Origin: Citrobacter enshiensis
Lineage (GTDB): Bacteria; Pseudomonadota; Gammaproteobacteria; Enterobacterales; Enterobacteriaceae
Direction of reading: 5' to 3'
Assembly: GCF_029338175.1 (NCBI RefSeq)
Contig: NZ_CP119862.1
Location: 992,001 to 1,056,000 of the forward strand
Length of the DNA stretch: 64,000 bases
A model generated the notes under the pieces. That model was not told the origin of the DNA. It did not search any database and worked only from the letters and a program-made list of their open reading frames with translations. The translations under genes were made by a program, and so were the position numbers. This document shows, in pieces, positions 45,182 to 55,244 of this stretch (position 1 is the first letter of the stretch; each line of letters begins with the position of its first letter).

Positions 45182-46192
45182 TCAGCAAATACGTGGCAGA
45201 GGTTCAGAGTGCGGCAAATCAAGGGTACGTTTGACGCCATACAAACCCGCGAGACGAACGCCTTTACGCTCGACCACTTCGCCAATCAACGCGGCATCAC
45301 GTCCCAGAGGATGTGAACGGAGCGCTTCCAGTACCTGTTCAGCCGCCTGACGTTCAACGGCAATCACCAGCTTACCTTCATTGGCAAAGTTAAGGGCATC
45401 CAGTCCCAGTAGTTCGCACACGCCACGCACCGCCGGTTTTACCGGGAGGGCGCTTTCAGACAGCTCAATACCGCAACCGCTGGCGGCGGCGAATTCATGA
45501 GTGACCGCGTTGACACCGCCACGGGTGGCATCGCGCAGCGCCTTCACGCCGGTAATATTGCGTAACGTCTGAATCAGCGGGGTGAGTACGGCGCAGTCGC
45601 TCACCAGCTCGCCATCCAGCCCCAGCTGTTCGCGCAGATTGAGAATGGTCGCGCCATGATCGCCAAGCGTTCCGCTTACCAGCAGAACGTCGCCTGGGGT
45701 CAGGGTTTGCGCGCCCCAGTGAATATCGGCCGGAATGGCCCCCATACCGGCGGTGTTGATGAACAGCTTGTCTGCCGCGCCGCGCTGAACGACTTTGGTG
45801 TCGCCGGTCACAATGGCGATACCCGCTTCGCGAGCCGTTGCCGCCATACTGTTCACCACGGTTTTCAGCGTCTCCATCGGCAACCCTTCTTCAAGGATAA
45901 AGCCGCAAGACAGGTAACGCGGGATCGCGCCGCTGACCGCAACGTCGTTCGCGGTGCCGCAAATGGCCAGTTTGCCAATGTTGCCGCCGGGGAAAAATAA
46001 CGGGTCAATAACGTAGCTGTCGGTCGAGAAGGCAAGACGATCGCCTTCTGCCATTAATTGCGCCAGATCCAGACGCGCCTGATCTTCTTGTTCCGCCAGC
46101 CACGGGTTGGCAAAAGCTTCCATAAACAGACTGTTGATCAGCTGCTGCATGGCTTGTCCGCCACTTCCGTGGGCGAGTTGTACGCTATTCAT
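45182..46192 (-). CDS. hypE: Hydrogenase maturation protein HypE
   Basis: 336 aa. It has the PurM/ThiL-like ATP fold and the required C-terminal PRIC, whose Cys carries the thiocarbamate. HypE dehydrates the carbamoyl group from HypF to a thiocyanate and donates CN- to Fe in the HypCD complex. It overlaps hypD by 4 bases. Confidence 0.98.
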   Translation of the reverse strand: MNSVQLAHGSGGQAMQQLINSLFMEAFANPWLAEQEDQARLDLAQLMAEGDRLAFSTDSYVIDPLFFPGGNIGKLAICGTANDVAVSGAIPRYLSCGFILEEGLPMETLKTVVNSMAATAREAGIAIVTGDTKVVQRGAADKLFINTAGMGAIPADIHWGAQTLTPGDVLLVSGTLGDHGATILNLREQLGLDGELVSDCAVLTPLIQTLRNITGVKALRDATRGGVNAVTHEFAAASGCGIELSESALPVKPAVRGVCELLGLDALNFANEGKLVIAVERQAAEQVLEALRSHPLGRDAALIGEVVERKGVRLAGLYGVKRTLDLPHSEPLPRIC

Positions 46193-47310
46193 GCTTCACA
46201 CTCCTGCTGACGATACTGATACCAGGCGGCACATGCGCCTTCGGAAGAGACCATCAGTGCGCCAAAGGCGGTTTGTGGGTTACAGGTGTTACCAAACAAC
46301 GAGCATTGATTCGGCTTGCATTTTCCGGTCAACACTTCTCCGCAACGTGCGCGCGGATCGTCGTATACCTGCTGCGGCGCCGGTTGGAAATGCGCTTCAG
46401 CATCAAACCGTTGGTAGTCTGGCATCAGATGAACGCCGGAGGATTCAATCACGCCAAGACCGCGCCATTCGCTGTCACCAGTCACGCAGAACACCTCGGC
46501 AATCGCCTGTTGCGCCAGGGCATTACCAGCATCCGGCACCACACGGCGATACTGGTTTTCGACCAGACTATGGGCCGCGATTTTCTGCTCAACCAGCATG
46601 GCGACGCCTTGCAACAGATCAAGCGGTTCGAATCCTGCGACCACCAGCGGACGATGAAACTCACTGGCGATAAAGTTATAGGCGTCGGTACCGATCACCA
46701 TGCTGACGTGGCCCGGCGCGAGGAAAGCGTCGATGCCGCTGTCCGGCTGTTCCAGCAGGCAGCGCAGCGTGGGGATAAGCGTGATGTGCTGGCAGAAAAA
46801 GTAAAAGTTCTGCACGTCTCGCGCTTTTGCCTGTTGCAGCGTAATGGCGGTGGTCGGCATGGTGGTTTCAAAACCCAGCCCGAAGAACACGACTTTACGC
46901 GTCGGGTTTTCCTGCGCCAGTTTGAGCGCATCCATCGGGGAGTAAACAATGCGGACATCGGCGCCGCGCGCTTTGGCCTGCAGGAGAGAACCCTGCTTGC
47001 CCGGTACGCGCATCGCATCGCCAAAGGTGCAGAAAATCACTTCCGGGTGGCTGGCGATTTCGACACAGCTATCAATTCTGCCCATCGGCAGTACACAGAC
47101 CGGGCAGCCAGGACCGTGAATAAACTCCACGTTCTCGGGCAATAACTGGTCGAGGCCGAATTTGAAGATAGCGTGGGTGTGGCCGCCGCAGATTTCCATG
47201 ATACGCAGCGGGCGTTCGGCAGTGTATGGGAGATGGACCGCGCGCTCACGCAGATGGTCAATTAACTGCATCACCTGCTCCGGTGCGCGATATTCGTCAA
47301 CAAAACGCAT
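46189..47310 (-). CDS. hypD: Hydrogenase maturation protein HypD
   Basis: 373 aa with CGGHTHAIFKFGL, GPGCPVCVLPMG and C-terminal Cys residues (CKPNQCSLFGNTCNP) for a [4Fe-4S] cluster. HypCD carries Fe(CN)2CO during assembly. Its ATG touches the hypC stop (1 base overlap). Confidence 0.98.
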   Translation of the reverse strand: MRFVDEYRAPEQVMQLIDHLRERAVHLPYTAERPLRIMEICGGHTHAIFKFGLDQLLPENVEFIHGPGCPVCVLPMGRIDSCVEIASHPEVIFCTFGDAMRVPGKQGSLLQAKARGADVRIVYSPMDALKLAQENPTRKVVFFGLGFETTMPTTAITLQQAKARDVQNFYFFCQHITLIPTLRCLLEQPDSGIDAFLAPGHVSMVIGTDAYNFIASEFHRPLVVAGFEPLDLLQGVAMLVEQKIAAHSLVENQYRRVVPDAGNALAQQAIAEVFCVTGDSEWRGLGVIESSGVHLMPDYQRFDAEAHFQPAPQQVYDDPRARCGEVLTGKCKPNQCSLFGNTCNPQTAFGALMVSSEGACAAWYQYRQQECEA

Positions 47311-47582
47311 TATTTTTCCTCACCAAACAGCAAAGCGCCGACGTCCGGCTCAACTTCAAACATGTTTTGTAGCGCATCGAGGGTATCGCGCGCTTCGGCT
47401 TCATTAATGACACTCATGGCAAAACCGACGTGGACCAGCACCCACTGGCCTAAACGCGGCTGACCGTGTTCATCGCAGCTGCCGACCAGCGTCAGGTCGA
47501 CGTCGCGCTGAATGCCGCAAACGTCGACTTTCGCCTGGTTACCGTCAATGGTACGGATTTGACCCGGAACGCCTATGCACAT
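47310..47582 (-). CDS. hypC: Hydrogenase maturation chaperone HypC
   Basis: 90 aa with the essential N-terminal MCIGVPGQI (Cys2); the start is ATG 47582, since a longer frame would bury that Cys. It chaperones pre-HycE and carries Fe(CN)2CO with HypD. It overlaps hypB by 10 bases. Confidence 0.97.
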   Translation of the reverse strand: MCIGVPGQIRTIDGNQAKVDVCGIQRDVDLTLVGSCDEHGQPRLGQWVLVHVGFAMSVINEAEARDTLDALQNMFEVEPDVGALLFGEEK

Positions 47583-48445
47583 CGCTGTGCCTCCAGCCAG
47601 TTCAGCCACTGATCCATCCCTTCGCCGCTGGTGGCGGAAATCAGAATAATTTCAATCTCCGGGTTCACTTCACGTGCGCTGGCGATGCACTTCTCAACAT
47701 CGAAGTTGAGGTAGGGCAGCAGGTCGATTTTGTTGAGCAGCATCAGCGAGGCGGCAGCAAACATGTGAGGGTATTTCAGCGGTTTATCTTCACCTTCGGT
47801 GACGGAAAGCACCGCTACTTTATGACGTTCGCCGAGATCAAAACTGGCCGGGCACACCAGGTTGCCGACGTTTTCAATAAACATAATGCCGTTATCTTCT
47901 AAAGGCAGACGCGGCGCGGCATCGGCAATCATCTGCGCGTCCAGGTGGCAGCCTTTACCGGTGTTCACCTGGATGGCCGGCGTGCCGGTGGCGCGAATAC
48001 GGGCTGCGTCGTTGACGGTCTGCTGGTCGCCTTCAATCACCGCACACGGTACGCTTTCTTTCAGCTTCATCAGCGTTTCGGTGAGCAGCGTGGTTTTGCC
48101 GGAGCCAGGGCTTGAGACAAGGTTAAGCACCAGATGCTGGCGGGCAGCGAAGCGAGCGCGGTTACGTTCGGCCAGGCGGTTGTTTTTGTCCAGCACGTCG
48201 ATTTCAACTTCCAGCATACGGCGCTGGCTCATGCCTGGCGCGTGGGTTCCGGCTTCGCCGTGCCCATAATGCAGGTCGCCTTCTTCCGTCTGGCTTGGGG
48301 TAAAGTTGGATGTCTTCACGCCGGTAATATTGAGCGCCGGGCGAGCCGCCGGGGCAAATGGCGCACCACGAAACGCCGAATGAGGGTTATGTTCATCACC
48401 CTCGATATAAAGGTTGCCTTCAGCGCAACCGCATGTTGTACACAT
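47573..48445 (-). CDS. hypB: Nickel-inserting GTPase HypB
   Basis: 290 aa. The N-terminal high-affinity nickel site [11 protein letters not shown] is present, then a short His-containing linker ([16 protein letters not shown]) and the GTPase domain with [11 protein letters not shown] and NKIDLLPY. It inserts Ni with HypA. Confidence 0.98.
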   Translation of the reverse strand: MCTTCGCAEGNLYIEGDEHNPHSAFRGAPFAPAARPALNITGVKTSNFTPSQTEEGDLHYGHGEAGTHAPGMSQRRMLEVEIDVLDKNNRLAERNRARFAARQHLVLNLVSSPGSGKTTLLTETLMKLKESVPCAVIEGDQQTVNDAARIRATGTPAIQVNTGKGCHLDAQMIADAAPRLPLEDNGIMFIENVGNLVCPASFDLGERHKVAVLSVTEGEDKPLKYPHMFAAASLMLLNKIDLLPYLNFDVEKCIASAREVNPEIEIILISATSGEGMDQWLNWLEAQRCA

Positions 48446-48448
48446 CGC

Positions 48449-48799
48449 TCACTCCTGGTCGATTTCTATTCTTCTAATCTGTAAGCCGTCATCGGCCACG
48501 ATTCTCAGTGTGTCGCTGTTGCATTGCGGACAACGGCGGACGCGCTGTGTCAGCAACGTGACGTATTGCTGACAAGACTCGCACCAACATTCGGCTTCTT
48601 GTTCTTCGAGGTGCAGTTTACAACCTTCCGCCAGGGTGCCGCGGCATACCAGATCAAAACAAAAGGCGAGAGCGCTGGTTTCGACACAAGAAAATGCGCC
48701 AATTTTGAGCCAGACCCCAGTTACCTTTTGCGCACCGTGTTGTGCGGCCTGTTGTTCGATCAATTCCAGTGCCCGTTGGCAGAGGGTTATTTCGTGCAT
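48449..48799 (-). CDS. hypA: Nickel metallochaperone HypA
   Basis: 116 aa with the start at ATG 48799, giving the essential N-terminal MHE nickel ligand; the frame 5 residues longer would hide it. The zinc site is CWCESC with CPQC. It delivers Ni to HycE with HypB. In E. coli an FNR promoter for hypB-E lies within hypA; I did not resolve a matching site here. Confidence 0.97.
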   Translation of the reverse strand: MHEITLCQRALELIEQQAAQHGAQKVTGVWLKIGAFSCVETSALAFCFDLVCRGTLAEGCKLHLEEQEAECWCESCQQYVTLLTQRVRRCPQCNSDTLRIVADDGLQIRRIEIDQE

Positions 48800-48831
48800 A
48801 TCGCCTCCCATCATCTATTGCTGCGGTAAAA

Positions 48832-48848
48832 GCAATAAACATGCCAGT
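48832..48848 (-). promoter_or_regulatory. Sigma-54 promoter of hypABCDE
   Basis: On the minus strand, TGGCATGTTTATTGC agrees with the sigma-54 consensus TGGCACGnnnnTTGCW, with GG and GC correctly spaced. It points into hypA about 35 bases away and fits FhlA control. Confidence 0.8.
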
Positions 48849-48861
48849 TATTGTTTTTGGC

Positions 48862-48902
48862 ACGCTGACACTGACGACGATGACGAAATGACATGTCGTC
48901 AC
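48862..48902. promoter_or_regulatory. FhlA upstream activating region between hyp and hyc
   Basis: A cluster of TGACR and YGTCA-type half sites (TGACACTGACGACGATGACG, then ATGACATGTCGTCA) lies between the divergent sigma-54 promoters. This is where FhlA hexamers bind in E. coli. Confidence 0.7.
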
Positions 48903-48946
48903 CGCGTTATTTGCTTATATCTTAATGAAAAATAAGATATTTAAAG

Positions 48947-48962
48947 TTGGCATGGAACGTGC
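48947..48962 (+). promoter_or_regulatory. Sigma-54 promoter of hycABCDEFGHI
   Basis: TTGGCATGGAACGTGC matches the -24 GG/-12 GC pattern of sigma-54 promoters and lies 38 bases before hycA. Activated by FhlA from 48862-48902. Confidence 0.85.
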
Positions 48963-48999
48963 TTAAGGCAGGCTATCTCACGTAAACGGGTAACCTGAC

Positions 49000-49461
49000 A
49001 TGACAATTTGGGAAATAAGCGAAAAAGCCGATTACATCGCTGAACGGCACCGTCGCCTACAGGACCAGTGGCGTATCTACTGCAATTCGCTGGTTCAGGG
49101 GATCACCCTGTCGAAAGCGCGCCTGCATCACGCAATGAGCTGCGCGCCGGACAAAGATCTTTGCTTCGTTCTTTTTGAACACTTCACGATCTACGTCACG
49201 CTGGCTGACGGTTTCAACAGCCACACCATTGAGTACTACGTTGAAACGAAAGATAGCGAAGAAAAACAACTCATTGCGCAAGCGCAGCTGACCATCGACG
49301 GCAAAGTTGACGAGCATGTCAGCAACCGCGATCGCGAGCAGGTGCTGGAGCACTATCTCGAGAAAATCGCCAGCGTTTACGACAGCCTGTATGCCGCAGT
49401 GGAAACCAACACTCCGGTAAATATGCACCAACTGGTAAAGGGACAAATCCCGGCGGCGTAA
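49000..49461 (+). CDS. hycA: Formate hydrogenlyase regulator HycA
   Basis: 153 aa, the E. coli length, with MTIWEISEKADYIAERH at the start. HycA lowers expression of the FhlA regulon, probably by acting on FhlA. First gene of the hyc operon. Confidence 0.97.
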   Translation: MTIWEISEKADYIAERHRRLQDQWRIYCNSLVQGITLSKARLHHAMSCAPDKDLCFVLFEHFTIYVTLADGFNSHTIEYYVETKDSEEKQLIAQAQLTIDGKVDEHVSNRDREQVLEHYLEKIASVYDSLYAAVETNTPVNMHQLVKGQIPAA

Positions 49462-49519
49462 GCCAGAGGTTTTGCCCGTTTTGTTCGCGATGCGGTCTGA
49501 AGCCGCGTCACGACTGTTT

Positions 49520-49590
49520 TGGGGATGGGCGTGTCGACGAGTGTCGAAAATGACACTTGATGGACATGTTTTCGTCAAAAATGACTATCA
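49520..49590 (+). promoter_or_regulatory. FhlA-type binding sites in the hycA-hycB gap
   Basis: GGGCGTGTCGACGAGTGTCG, AAAATGACACTTGATGGACA and TTCGTCAAAAATGAC resemble the sites between hyp and hyc. E. coli also has an FhlA site in this gap. The 144-base gap holds no gene. Confidence 0.55.
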
Positions 49591-49605
49591 CCTGAGGAAT
49601 GCCTG

Positions 49606-50217
49606 GTGAATCGTTTTGTAATTGCTGACTCCACGCTCTGTATTGGCTGCCACACTTGTGAGGCCGCCTGTTCAGAGACGCATCGCCAGCATGGCCTGCA
49701 GTCAATGCCGCGCCTGAAAGTGATGCTTAATGAAAAAGAATCCGCGCCACAACTTTGCCATCACTGCGAAGATGCGCCGTGCGCGACCGTGTGTCCTGTC
49801 AACGCCATCAACCGCGTAGATGGCGCTGTACAGCTGAATGAAAGCCTGTGCGTAAGCTGCAAACTGTGTGGGATTGCCTGCCCGTTCGGCGCGATAGAGT
49901 TTTCCGGCAGCCGTCCGCTGCATATTCCGGCTAACGCCAATACCCCGAAAGCGCCGCCAGCGCCTCCCGCTCCGGCTCGCGTCAGCACGCTGCTGGACTG
50001 GGTGCCGGGTGTCCGCGCCATCGCCGTGAAATGCGATCTGTGCAGTTTTGATGAACAAGGTCCGGCCTGTGTGCGGATGTGCCCAACCAAAGCCCTGCAT
50101 CTGGTAGAAAACACCGATATCGCCCGCGCCAGCAAACGTAAGCGTGAGCTGACGTTCAATACCGATTTTGGCGATCTCACCTTGTTTCAGCAGGCTCAGA
50201 GTGGGGATGCAAAATGA
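49606..50217 (+). CDS. hycB: Formate hydrogenlyase Fe-S electron-transfer subunit HycB
   Basis: 203 aa from GTG 49606 with TGAGGAAT upstream. Four Cys clusters fit four [4Fe-4S] sites (CIGCHTCEAAC, CHHCEDAPCATVCP, CVSCKLCGIACP, CDLCSFDEQGPACVRMCP). It links formate dehydrogenase H (FdhF, not in this window) to the hydrogenase. It overlaps hycC by 4 bases. Confidence 0.97.
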   Translation: MNRFVIADSTLCIGCHTCEAACSETHRQHGLQSMPRLKVMLNEKESAPQLCHHCEDAPCATVCPVNAINRVDGAVQLNESLCVSCKLCGIACPFGAIEFSGSRPLHIPANANTPKAPPAPPAPARVSTLLDWVPGVRAIAVKCDLCSFDEQGPACVRMCPTKALHLVENTDIARASKRKRELTFNTDFGDLTLFQQAQSGDAK

Positions 50218-52040
50218 GCGTAATTTCACTGATTAATAGCGGCGTGGCCTGGTTTGCCGCCACGGCGGTTCTGGCGTTTCTGTTCTCCTTTCACAAAGCG
50301 TTGAGCGGCTGGATTGCGGGCGTGGGCGGGGCCATTGGCAGCCTGTTCACCGCGGCGGCGGGTGCCCTTGCGTTGACTCACGCATTGGCGGTCAGCGGTG
50401 TGATGCCGTTTATCGGACATACCCTGCAAGTGACGCCGTTAAATGCTATCTGGTTGATTACGCTCGGTCTGTGCGGGCTGTTTGTCAGCCTGTACAACAT
50501 TGACTGGCATCGTCATCCGCAGGTGAAAGCCAACGGTTTGCTGGTGAATTTATTAATGGCGGCAGCGGTCTGCGCCGTGGTCGCCAGCAACCTCGGCACG
50601 ATGGTGGTGATGGCAGAAATTATGGCGCTGTGCGCCGTGTTCCTGACCGGTGGCAGTAAAGAGGGCAAGCTGTGGTTTGCGCTTGGCCGTATTGGCACAC
50701 TGCTGCTGGCGGTTGCCTGCTATCTGGTGTGGCAGCGCTACGGCACCCTGGAGCTACGTCTGCTCGACCTGCGCACGCAGGCATTGCCGCTCGGCTCCGA
50801 CATCTGGCTGCTCGGCGTGGCCGGTTTTGGTCTGCTGGCCGGAATTATCCCGCTGCACGGCTGGGTACCGCAGGCGCATGCCAACGCCAGCGCACCTGCT
50901 GCGGCGTTGTTCTCCACCGTTGTTATGAAGGTCGGTTTGTTAGGGATTCTGTCTCTGTCGCTGATTGGCGGTAACGCGCCGCTGTGGTGGGGTATTGCAC
51001 TGCTGGTGTTGGGCATGATCACCGCGTTTGTCGGTGGTCTGTATGCGCTGATGGAACATAACATTCAGCGTCTGTTGGCCTACCACACCCTCGAGAACAT
51101 CGGCATTATTTTGCTCGGTCTTGGGGCTGGCGTGACCGGTATTGCGCTGCAACAACCGACGCTGATTGCCCTCGGTCTGACGGGCGGTCTTTACCATCTG
51201 GTTAACCACAGTCTGTTCAAGAGCACGCTGTTTCTCGGTGCTGGCAGTATCTGGTTTCGCACCGGTCATCGCGATATCGAAAAACTGGGCGGCATCGGCA
51301 AACGCATGCCGGTGATTTCTATCGCCATGCTGGTCGGGCTGATGGCGATGGCCGCGCTGCCGCCGCTGAACGGCTTTGCCGGTGAGTGGGTTATCTACCA
51401 GTCTTTCTTCAAACTGGGTAACAGTGGCTCATTTATTGGTCGTTTGTTAGGGCCGTTGCTGGCGGTAGGGCTGGCCATTACCGGTGCGCTGGCGGTGATG
51501 TGTATGGCGAAAGTCTACGGTGTCACCTTCCTCGGCGCGCCGCGGACCAAAGAGGCGGAGAACGCCTGTTGCGCGCCATTCCTGATGGCGGTGAGCGTGG
51601 TGGCGTTGGCGATTTGCTGCGTGTTGGGCGGTGTTGCCGCGCCGTGGCTGCTGCCGCTTCTCGCCTCCGCCGTGCCTCTGCCGCTGGAAACCGCGAACAC
51701 CACGGTTTCTCAGCCGATGATTACCCTGCTGTTGATTGCCTGTCCGCTGCTACCTTTCATCATCATGGCGATTTTCAAAGGCAACCGCCTGCCGTCGCGT
51801 TCACGCGGTACGGCATGGGTGTGTGGTTACGATCACGAGCAGTCAATGGTGATCACCGCACACGGTTTTGCCATGCCGGTGAAAGAGGCCTTTGCTCCGA
51901 TACTCAAACTGCGTAAATGGCTTAATCCGGTGTCACTGGTTCCGGGCTGGCAGAACGCGGCCGCGCCGGTGCTGTTCCGTCGTCTGGCGCTGATTGAGCT
52001 GGCGGTGCTGGTGGTGATTGTGGTTTCACGAGGAGCCTGA
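50214..52040 (+). CDS. hycC: Formate hydrogenlyase membrane subunit HycC
   Basis: 608 aa with about 14-16 membrane helices, of the NuoL/antiporter type, including the conserved HGWVPQAHANASAPAAALFS and a Lys/His-bearing helix (YHLVNHSLFKSTLFL). It anchors the complex and may move ions. Confidence 0.97.
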   Translation: MSVISLINSGVAWFAATAVLAFLFSFHKALSGWIAGVGGAIGSLFTAAAGALALTHALAVSGVMPFIGHTLQVTPLNAIWLITLGLCGLFVSLYNIDWHRHPQVKANGLLVNLLMAAAVCAVVASNLGTMVVMAEIMALCAVFLTGGSKEGKLWFALGRIGTLLLAVACYLVWQRYGTLELRLLDLRTQALPLGSDIWLLGVAGFGLLAGIIPLHGWVPQAHANASAPAAALFSTVVMKVGLLGILSLSLIGGNAPLWWGIALLVLGMITAFVGGLYALMEHNIQRLLAYHTLENIGIILLGLGAGVTGIALQQPTLIALGLTGGLYHLVNHSLFKSTLFLGAGSIWFRTGHRDIEKLGGIGKRMPVISIAMLVGLMAMAALPPLNGFAGEWVIYQSFFKLGNSGSFIGRLLGPLLAVGLAITGALAVMCMAKVYGVTFLGAPRTKEAENACCAPFLMAVSVVALAICCVLGGVAAPWLLPLLASAVPLPLETANTTVSQPMITLLLIACPLLPFIIMAIFKGNRLPSRSRGTAWVCGYDHEQSMVITAHGFAMPVKEAFAPILKLRKWLNPVSLVPGWQNAAAPVLFRRLALIELAVLVVIVVSRGA

Positions 52041-52042
52041 GA

Positions 52043-52966
52043 ATGAGTGTTTTATATCCGTTAATTCAGGCGCTGGTGTTATTTGCCGCTGCGCCGTTAC
52101 TGTCTGGTATTACCCGCGTGGCGCGTGCCCGTTTGCACAACCGTCGCGGACCGGGCGTTTTGCAGGAATATCGCGACATTATCAAACTGCTGGGTCGCCA
52201 GAGTATTGCGCCAGCGGATTCCAGCTGGGTTTTTCGCCTGACGCCATTTGTGATGGTGGGCGTGATGCTGACCATCGCTACCGCGCTGCCGGTGGTGACC
52301 GTTGGTTCTCCGCTGCCGCAACTGGGCGATTTGATCACCCTGATTTACCTCTTCGCGATCGCCCGTTTCTTCTTTTCTATCGCCGGTCTGGATACCGGTA
52401 GCCCGTTCACCGCGATTGGCGCCAGCCGTGAAGCGATGCTCGGCGTACTGGTAGAGCCGATTCTGCTGCTGGGCCTGTGGGTCGCGGCGCAGGTGGCCGG
52501 TTCCACGCATATCAGCAATATCGCCGACACGATTTACCACTGGCCTGTGGCCCGCAGTATTCCGCTGATTCTGGCGCTGTGCGCCTGCGCCTTCGCCACG
52601 TTTATCGAGATGGGCAAACTGCCGTTTGACCTCGCGGAAGCGGAGCAGGAGTTGCAGGAAGGTCCGCTGACCGAGTACAGCGGCAGCGGTTTTGCGGTGC
52701 TCAAGTGGGGCATCAGCCTGAAACAACTGGTGGTGCTGCAAATGTTTGTCGGCGTATTCCTGCCGTGGGGACAGATGGAAACCTTTACTGCGGGCGGATT
52801 GCTGCTGGCGCTGGTGATTGCCGTCGTCAAGCTGGTTGCTGGCGTACTGGTGATCGCGCTGTTCGAAAACAGCATGGCGCGTCTGCGTTTTTGCGCCACT
52901 TCACGCGTGACCTGGGCCGGTTTTGGGTTTGCGTTTTTAGCCTTCGTCTCCTTGCTGGCGGCGTGA
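52043..52966 (+). CDS. hycD: Formate hydrogenlyase membrane subunit HycD
   Basis: 307 aa, NuoH-like with about eight helices. Typical blocks are RRGPGVLQEYRDIIKLLGR, TGSPFTAIGASREAMLG and FIEMGKLPFDLAEAEQEL, the last facing HycE. It lies 2 bases after hycC. Confidence 0.97.
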   Translation: MSVLYPLIQALVLFAAAPLLSGITRVARARLHNRRGPGVLQEYRDIIKLLGRQSIAPADSSWVFRLTPFVMVGVMLTIATALPVVTVGSPLPQLGDLITLIYLFAIARFFFSIAGLDTGSPFTAIGASREAMLGVLVEPILLLGLWVAAQVAGSTHISNIADTIYHWPVARSIPLILALCACAFATFIEMGKLPFDLAEAEQELQEGPLTEYSGSGFAVLKWGISLKQLVVLQMFVGVFLPWGQMETFTAGGLLLALVIAVVKLVAGVLVIALFENSMARLRFCATSRVTWAGFGFAFLAFVSLLAA

Positions 52967-52982
52967 TTAAGAGAGTTTGAGC

Positions 52983-54692
52983 ATGTCTGAAGAAAAAGTA
53001 GGTCAACAATACCTTGCGGCGCTGCACCAGGCATTTCCGGGCGTCGTACTGGACGAAGCCTGGCAGACCAAAGATCAGCTGACGATTACGGTGAAGGTGA
53101 ACTACCTGCCGGAAGTGGTCGAGTTCCTGTATTACAAGCAGGGCGGATGGTTGTCCGTGCTGTTCGGTAACGACGAACGCCAGCTGTGTGGCCGTTATGC
53201 CGTGTACTACGTACTGTCGATGGAGCAGGGCGTTAAATGCTGGGTCACCGTCCGTGTTGAAGTGGATGCCAATACGCTGGAGTTCCCGTCTGTTACCCCA
53301 CGTGTTCCGGCGGCGGTCTGGGGCGAGCGTGAAGTCCGCGACATGTACGGTCTTATCCCGGTAGGTTTGCCGGACGAGCGTCGTCTGGTATTGCCGGATG
53401 ACTGGCCGGATGAACTCTATCCGCTGCGTAAAGACAGCATGGATTACCGTCAGCGTCCGGCGCCGACTACCGACGCTGAGACTTACCAGTTCATCAACGA
53501 ACTGGGCGACAAGAAAAACAATGTGGTGCCGATTGGCCCGCTGCATGTGACCTCCGACGAGCCGGGTCACTTCCGTCTGTTCGTTGACGGCGAGAACATT
53601 ATCGACGCCGACTACCGTCTGTTCTATGTCCACCGCGGCATGGAGAAACTGGCGGAAACCCGTATGGGGTATAACGAAGTCACTTTCCTGTCGGATCGCG
53701 TCTGCGGCATCTGCGGCTTCGCTCACAGCACCGCGTATACCACGTCCGTTGAAAACGCGATGGGCATCGTGGTGCCGGAGCGCGCGCAGATGATCCGCGC
53801 CATTCTGCTGGAAGTAGAGCGTCTGCACTCGCACCTGCTGAACCTCGGCCTGGCGTGCCACTTTACCGGTTTTGACTCCGGCTTTATGCAGTTCTTCCGC
53901 GTGCGTGAAACCTCCATGAAAATGGCGGAGATCCTCACCGGGGCGCGTAAAACTTACGGTCTGAACCTGATCGGCGGGATTCGCCGCGATCTGCTGAAAG
54001 AGGACATGATCCAGACTCGCCAGCTGGCGCAGCAGATGCGCCGCGACGTGCAGGAGCTGGTGGATATGCTGCTCAGTACGCCGAACATGGAGCAGCGTAC
54101 CGTCGGTATTGGTCGTCTGGACCCGGAAATCGCCCGTGACTTCAGTAACGTTGGTCCGATGGTTCGCGCCAGCGGTCATGCCCGCGACACCCGCGCCGAT
54201 CACCCGTTTGTGGGTTACGGTCTGCTGCCGATGGAAGTTCACAGCGAGCAGGGTTGTGACGTGATCTCCCGTCTGAAAGTGCGCATCAACGAAGTCTATA
54301 CCGCACTGAATATGATCGACTTTGGCCTCGACAATCTGCCGGGCGGCGCGCTGGCGGTGGAAGGCTTTACCTATATTCCTCATCGCTTTGCGCTGGGCTT
54401 CTCGGAAGCGCCGCGTGGGGATGATATCCACTGGAGCATGACCGGCGACAACCAGAAGCTGTACCGCTGGCGCTGCCGTGCGGCGACCTACGCCAACTGG
54501 CCGACGCTGCGCTACATGCTGCGTGGCAACACCGTTTCCGATGCGCCGCTGATTATCGGTAGTCTCGATCCTTGCTACTCCTGTACTGACCGTATGACCG
54601 TCGTCGACGTGCGTAAGAAGAAGAGCAAAGTCGTGCCGTACAAAGAACTTGAGCGCTACAGCATTGAGCGTAAAAACTCGCCGCTGAAATAA
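52983..54692 (+). CDS. hycE: Hydrogenase 3 large subunit HycE
   Basis: 569 aa from ATG 52983 (MSEEKVGQQYL), the E. coli length; an ATG two codons earlier is possible. NuoCD-like. NiFe ligands are in RVCGICGFAH and the C-terminal DPCYSCTDRM. The tail MTVVDVRKKKSK and what follows is cut off by HycI after the Arg following DRMTVVDV, after Ni insertion. It makes H2 from protons. Confidence 0.98.
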   Translation: MSEEKVGQQYLAALHQAFPGVVLDEAWQTKDQLTITVKVNYLPEVVEFLYYKQGGWLSVLFGNDERQLCGRYAVYYVLSMEQGVKCWVTVRVEVDANTLEFPSVTPRVPAAVWGEREVRDMYGLIPVGLPDERRLVLPDDWPDELYPLRKDSMDYRQRPAPTTDAETYQFINELGDKKNNVVPIGPLHVTSDEPGHFRLFVDGENIIDADYRLFYVHRGMEKLAETRMGYNEVTFLSDRVCGICGFAHSTAYTTSVENAMGIVVPERAQMIRAILLEVERLHSHLLNLGLACHFTGFDSGFMQFFRVRETSMKMAEILTGARKTYGLNLIGGIRRDLLKEDMIQTRQLAQQMRRDVQELVDMLLSTPNMEQRTVGIGRLDPEIARDFSNVGPMVRASGHARDTRADHPFVGYGLLPMEVHSEQGCDVISRLKVRINEVYTALNMIDFGLDNLPGGALAVEGFTYIPHRFALGFSEAPRGDDIHWSMTGDNQKLYRWRCRAATYANWPTLRYMLRGNTVSDAPLIIGSLDPCYSCTDRMTVVDVRKKKSKVVPYKELERYSIERKNSPLK

Positions 54693-54701
54693 GGAATCGC
54701 C

Positions 54702-55244
54702 ATGTTTACCTTTATCAAAAAAGTCATTAAAACCGGCACACCGACCTCGTCTTATCCACTTGAGCCGATCGCGGTTGATAAAAACTTCCGTGGTAAGCCG
54801 GAGCATAACCCGCAGCAGTGTATTGGCTGCGCGGCCTGCGTGAATGCCTGTCCGTCAAACGCGCTGACGGTCGAAACCGATCTGACCACCAATGAACTGG
54901 CCTGGCAATTCAACCTCGGTCGCTGCATCTTCTGTGGCCGTTGTGAAGAAGTCTGCCCGACGGCGGCGATTAAGCTGTCTCAGGAATATGAGCTGGCGGT
55001 ATGGAAGAAAGAAGACTTTCTGCAGCAGTCTCGCTTTGCGCTGTGCAACTGTCGCGTGTGCAATCGTCCTTTTGCTGTTCAGAAAGAGATCGATTACGCC
55101 ATTGCGCTGCTTAAGCACAACGGCGACAGCCGTGCGGAAAATCACCGTGAAAGCTTTGAGACCTGCCCGGACTGTAAGCGCCAGAAATGCCTGGTGCCGT
55201 CCGACCGTATTGAACTGACTCGCCATATGAAAGAGGCCAGCTGA
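54702..55244 (+). CDS. hycF: Formate hydrogenlyase Fe-S subunit HycF
   Basis: 180 aa, NuoI-like, with two [4Fe-4S] motifs ([15 protein letters not shown] and [15 protein letters not shown]) and four more Cys in the C-terminal part ([15 protein letters not shown]). It passes electrons to HycG. Last codon overlaps hycG by 1 base. Confidence 0.97.
   Translation: MFTFIKKVIKTGTPTSSYPLEPIAVDKNFRGKPEHNPQQCIGCAACVNACPSNALTVETDLTTNELAWQFNLGRCIFCGRCEEVCPTAAIKLSQEYELAVWKKEDFLQQSRFALCNCRVCNRPFAVQKEIDYAIALLKHNGDSRAENHRESFETCPDCKRQKCLVPSDRIELTRHMKEAS

Noticed and set aside
52827-54806. 659-aa minus-strand ORF opposite hycE
   Set aside because: Long only because of codon bias of hycE; no signal, motif or start context.
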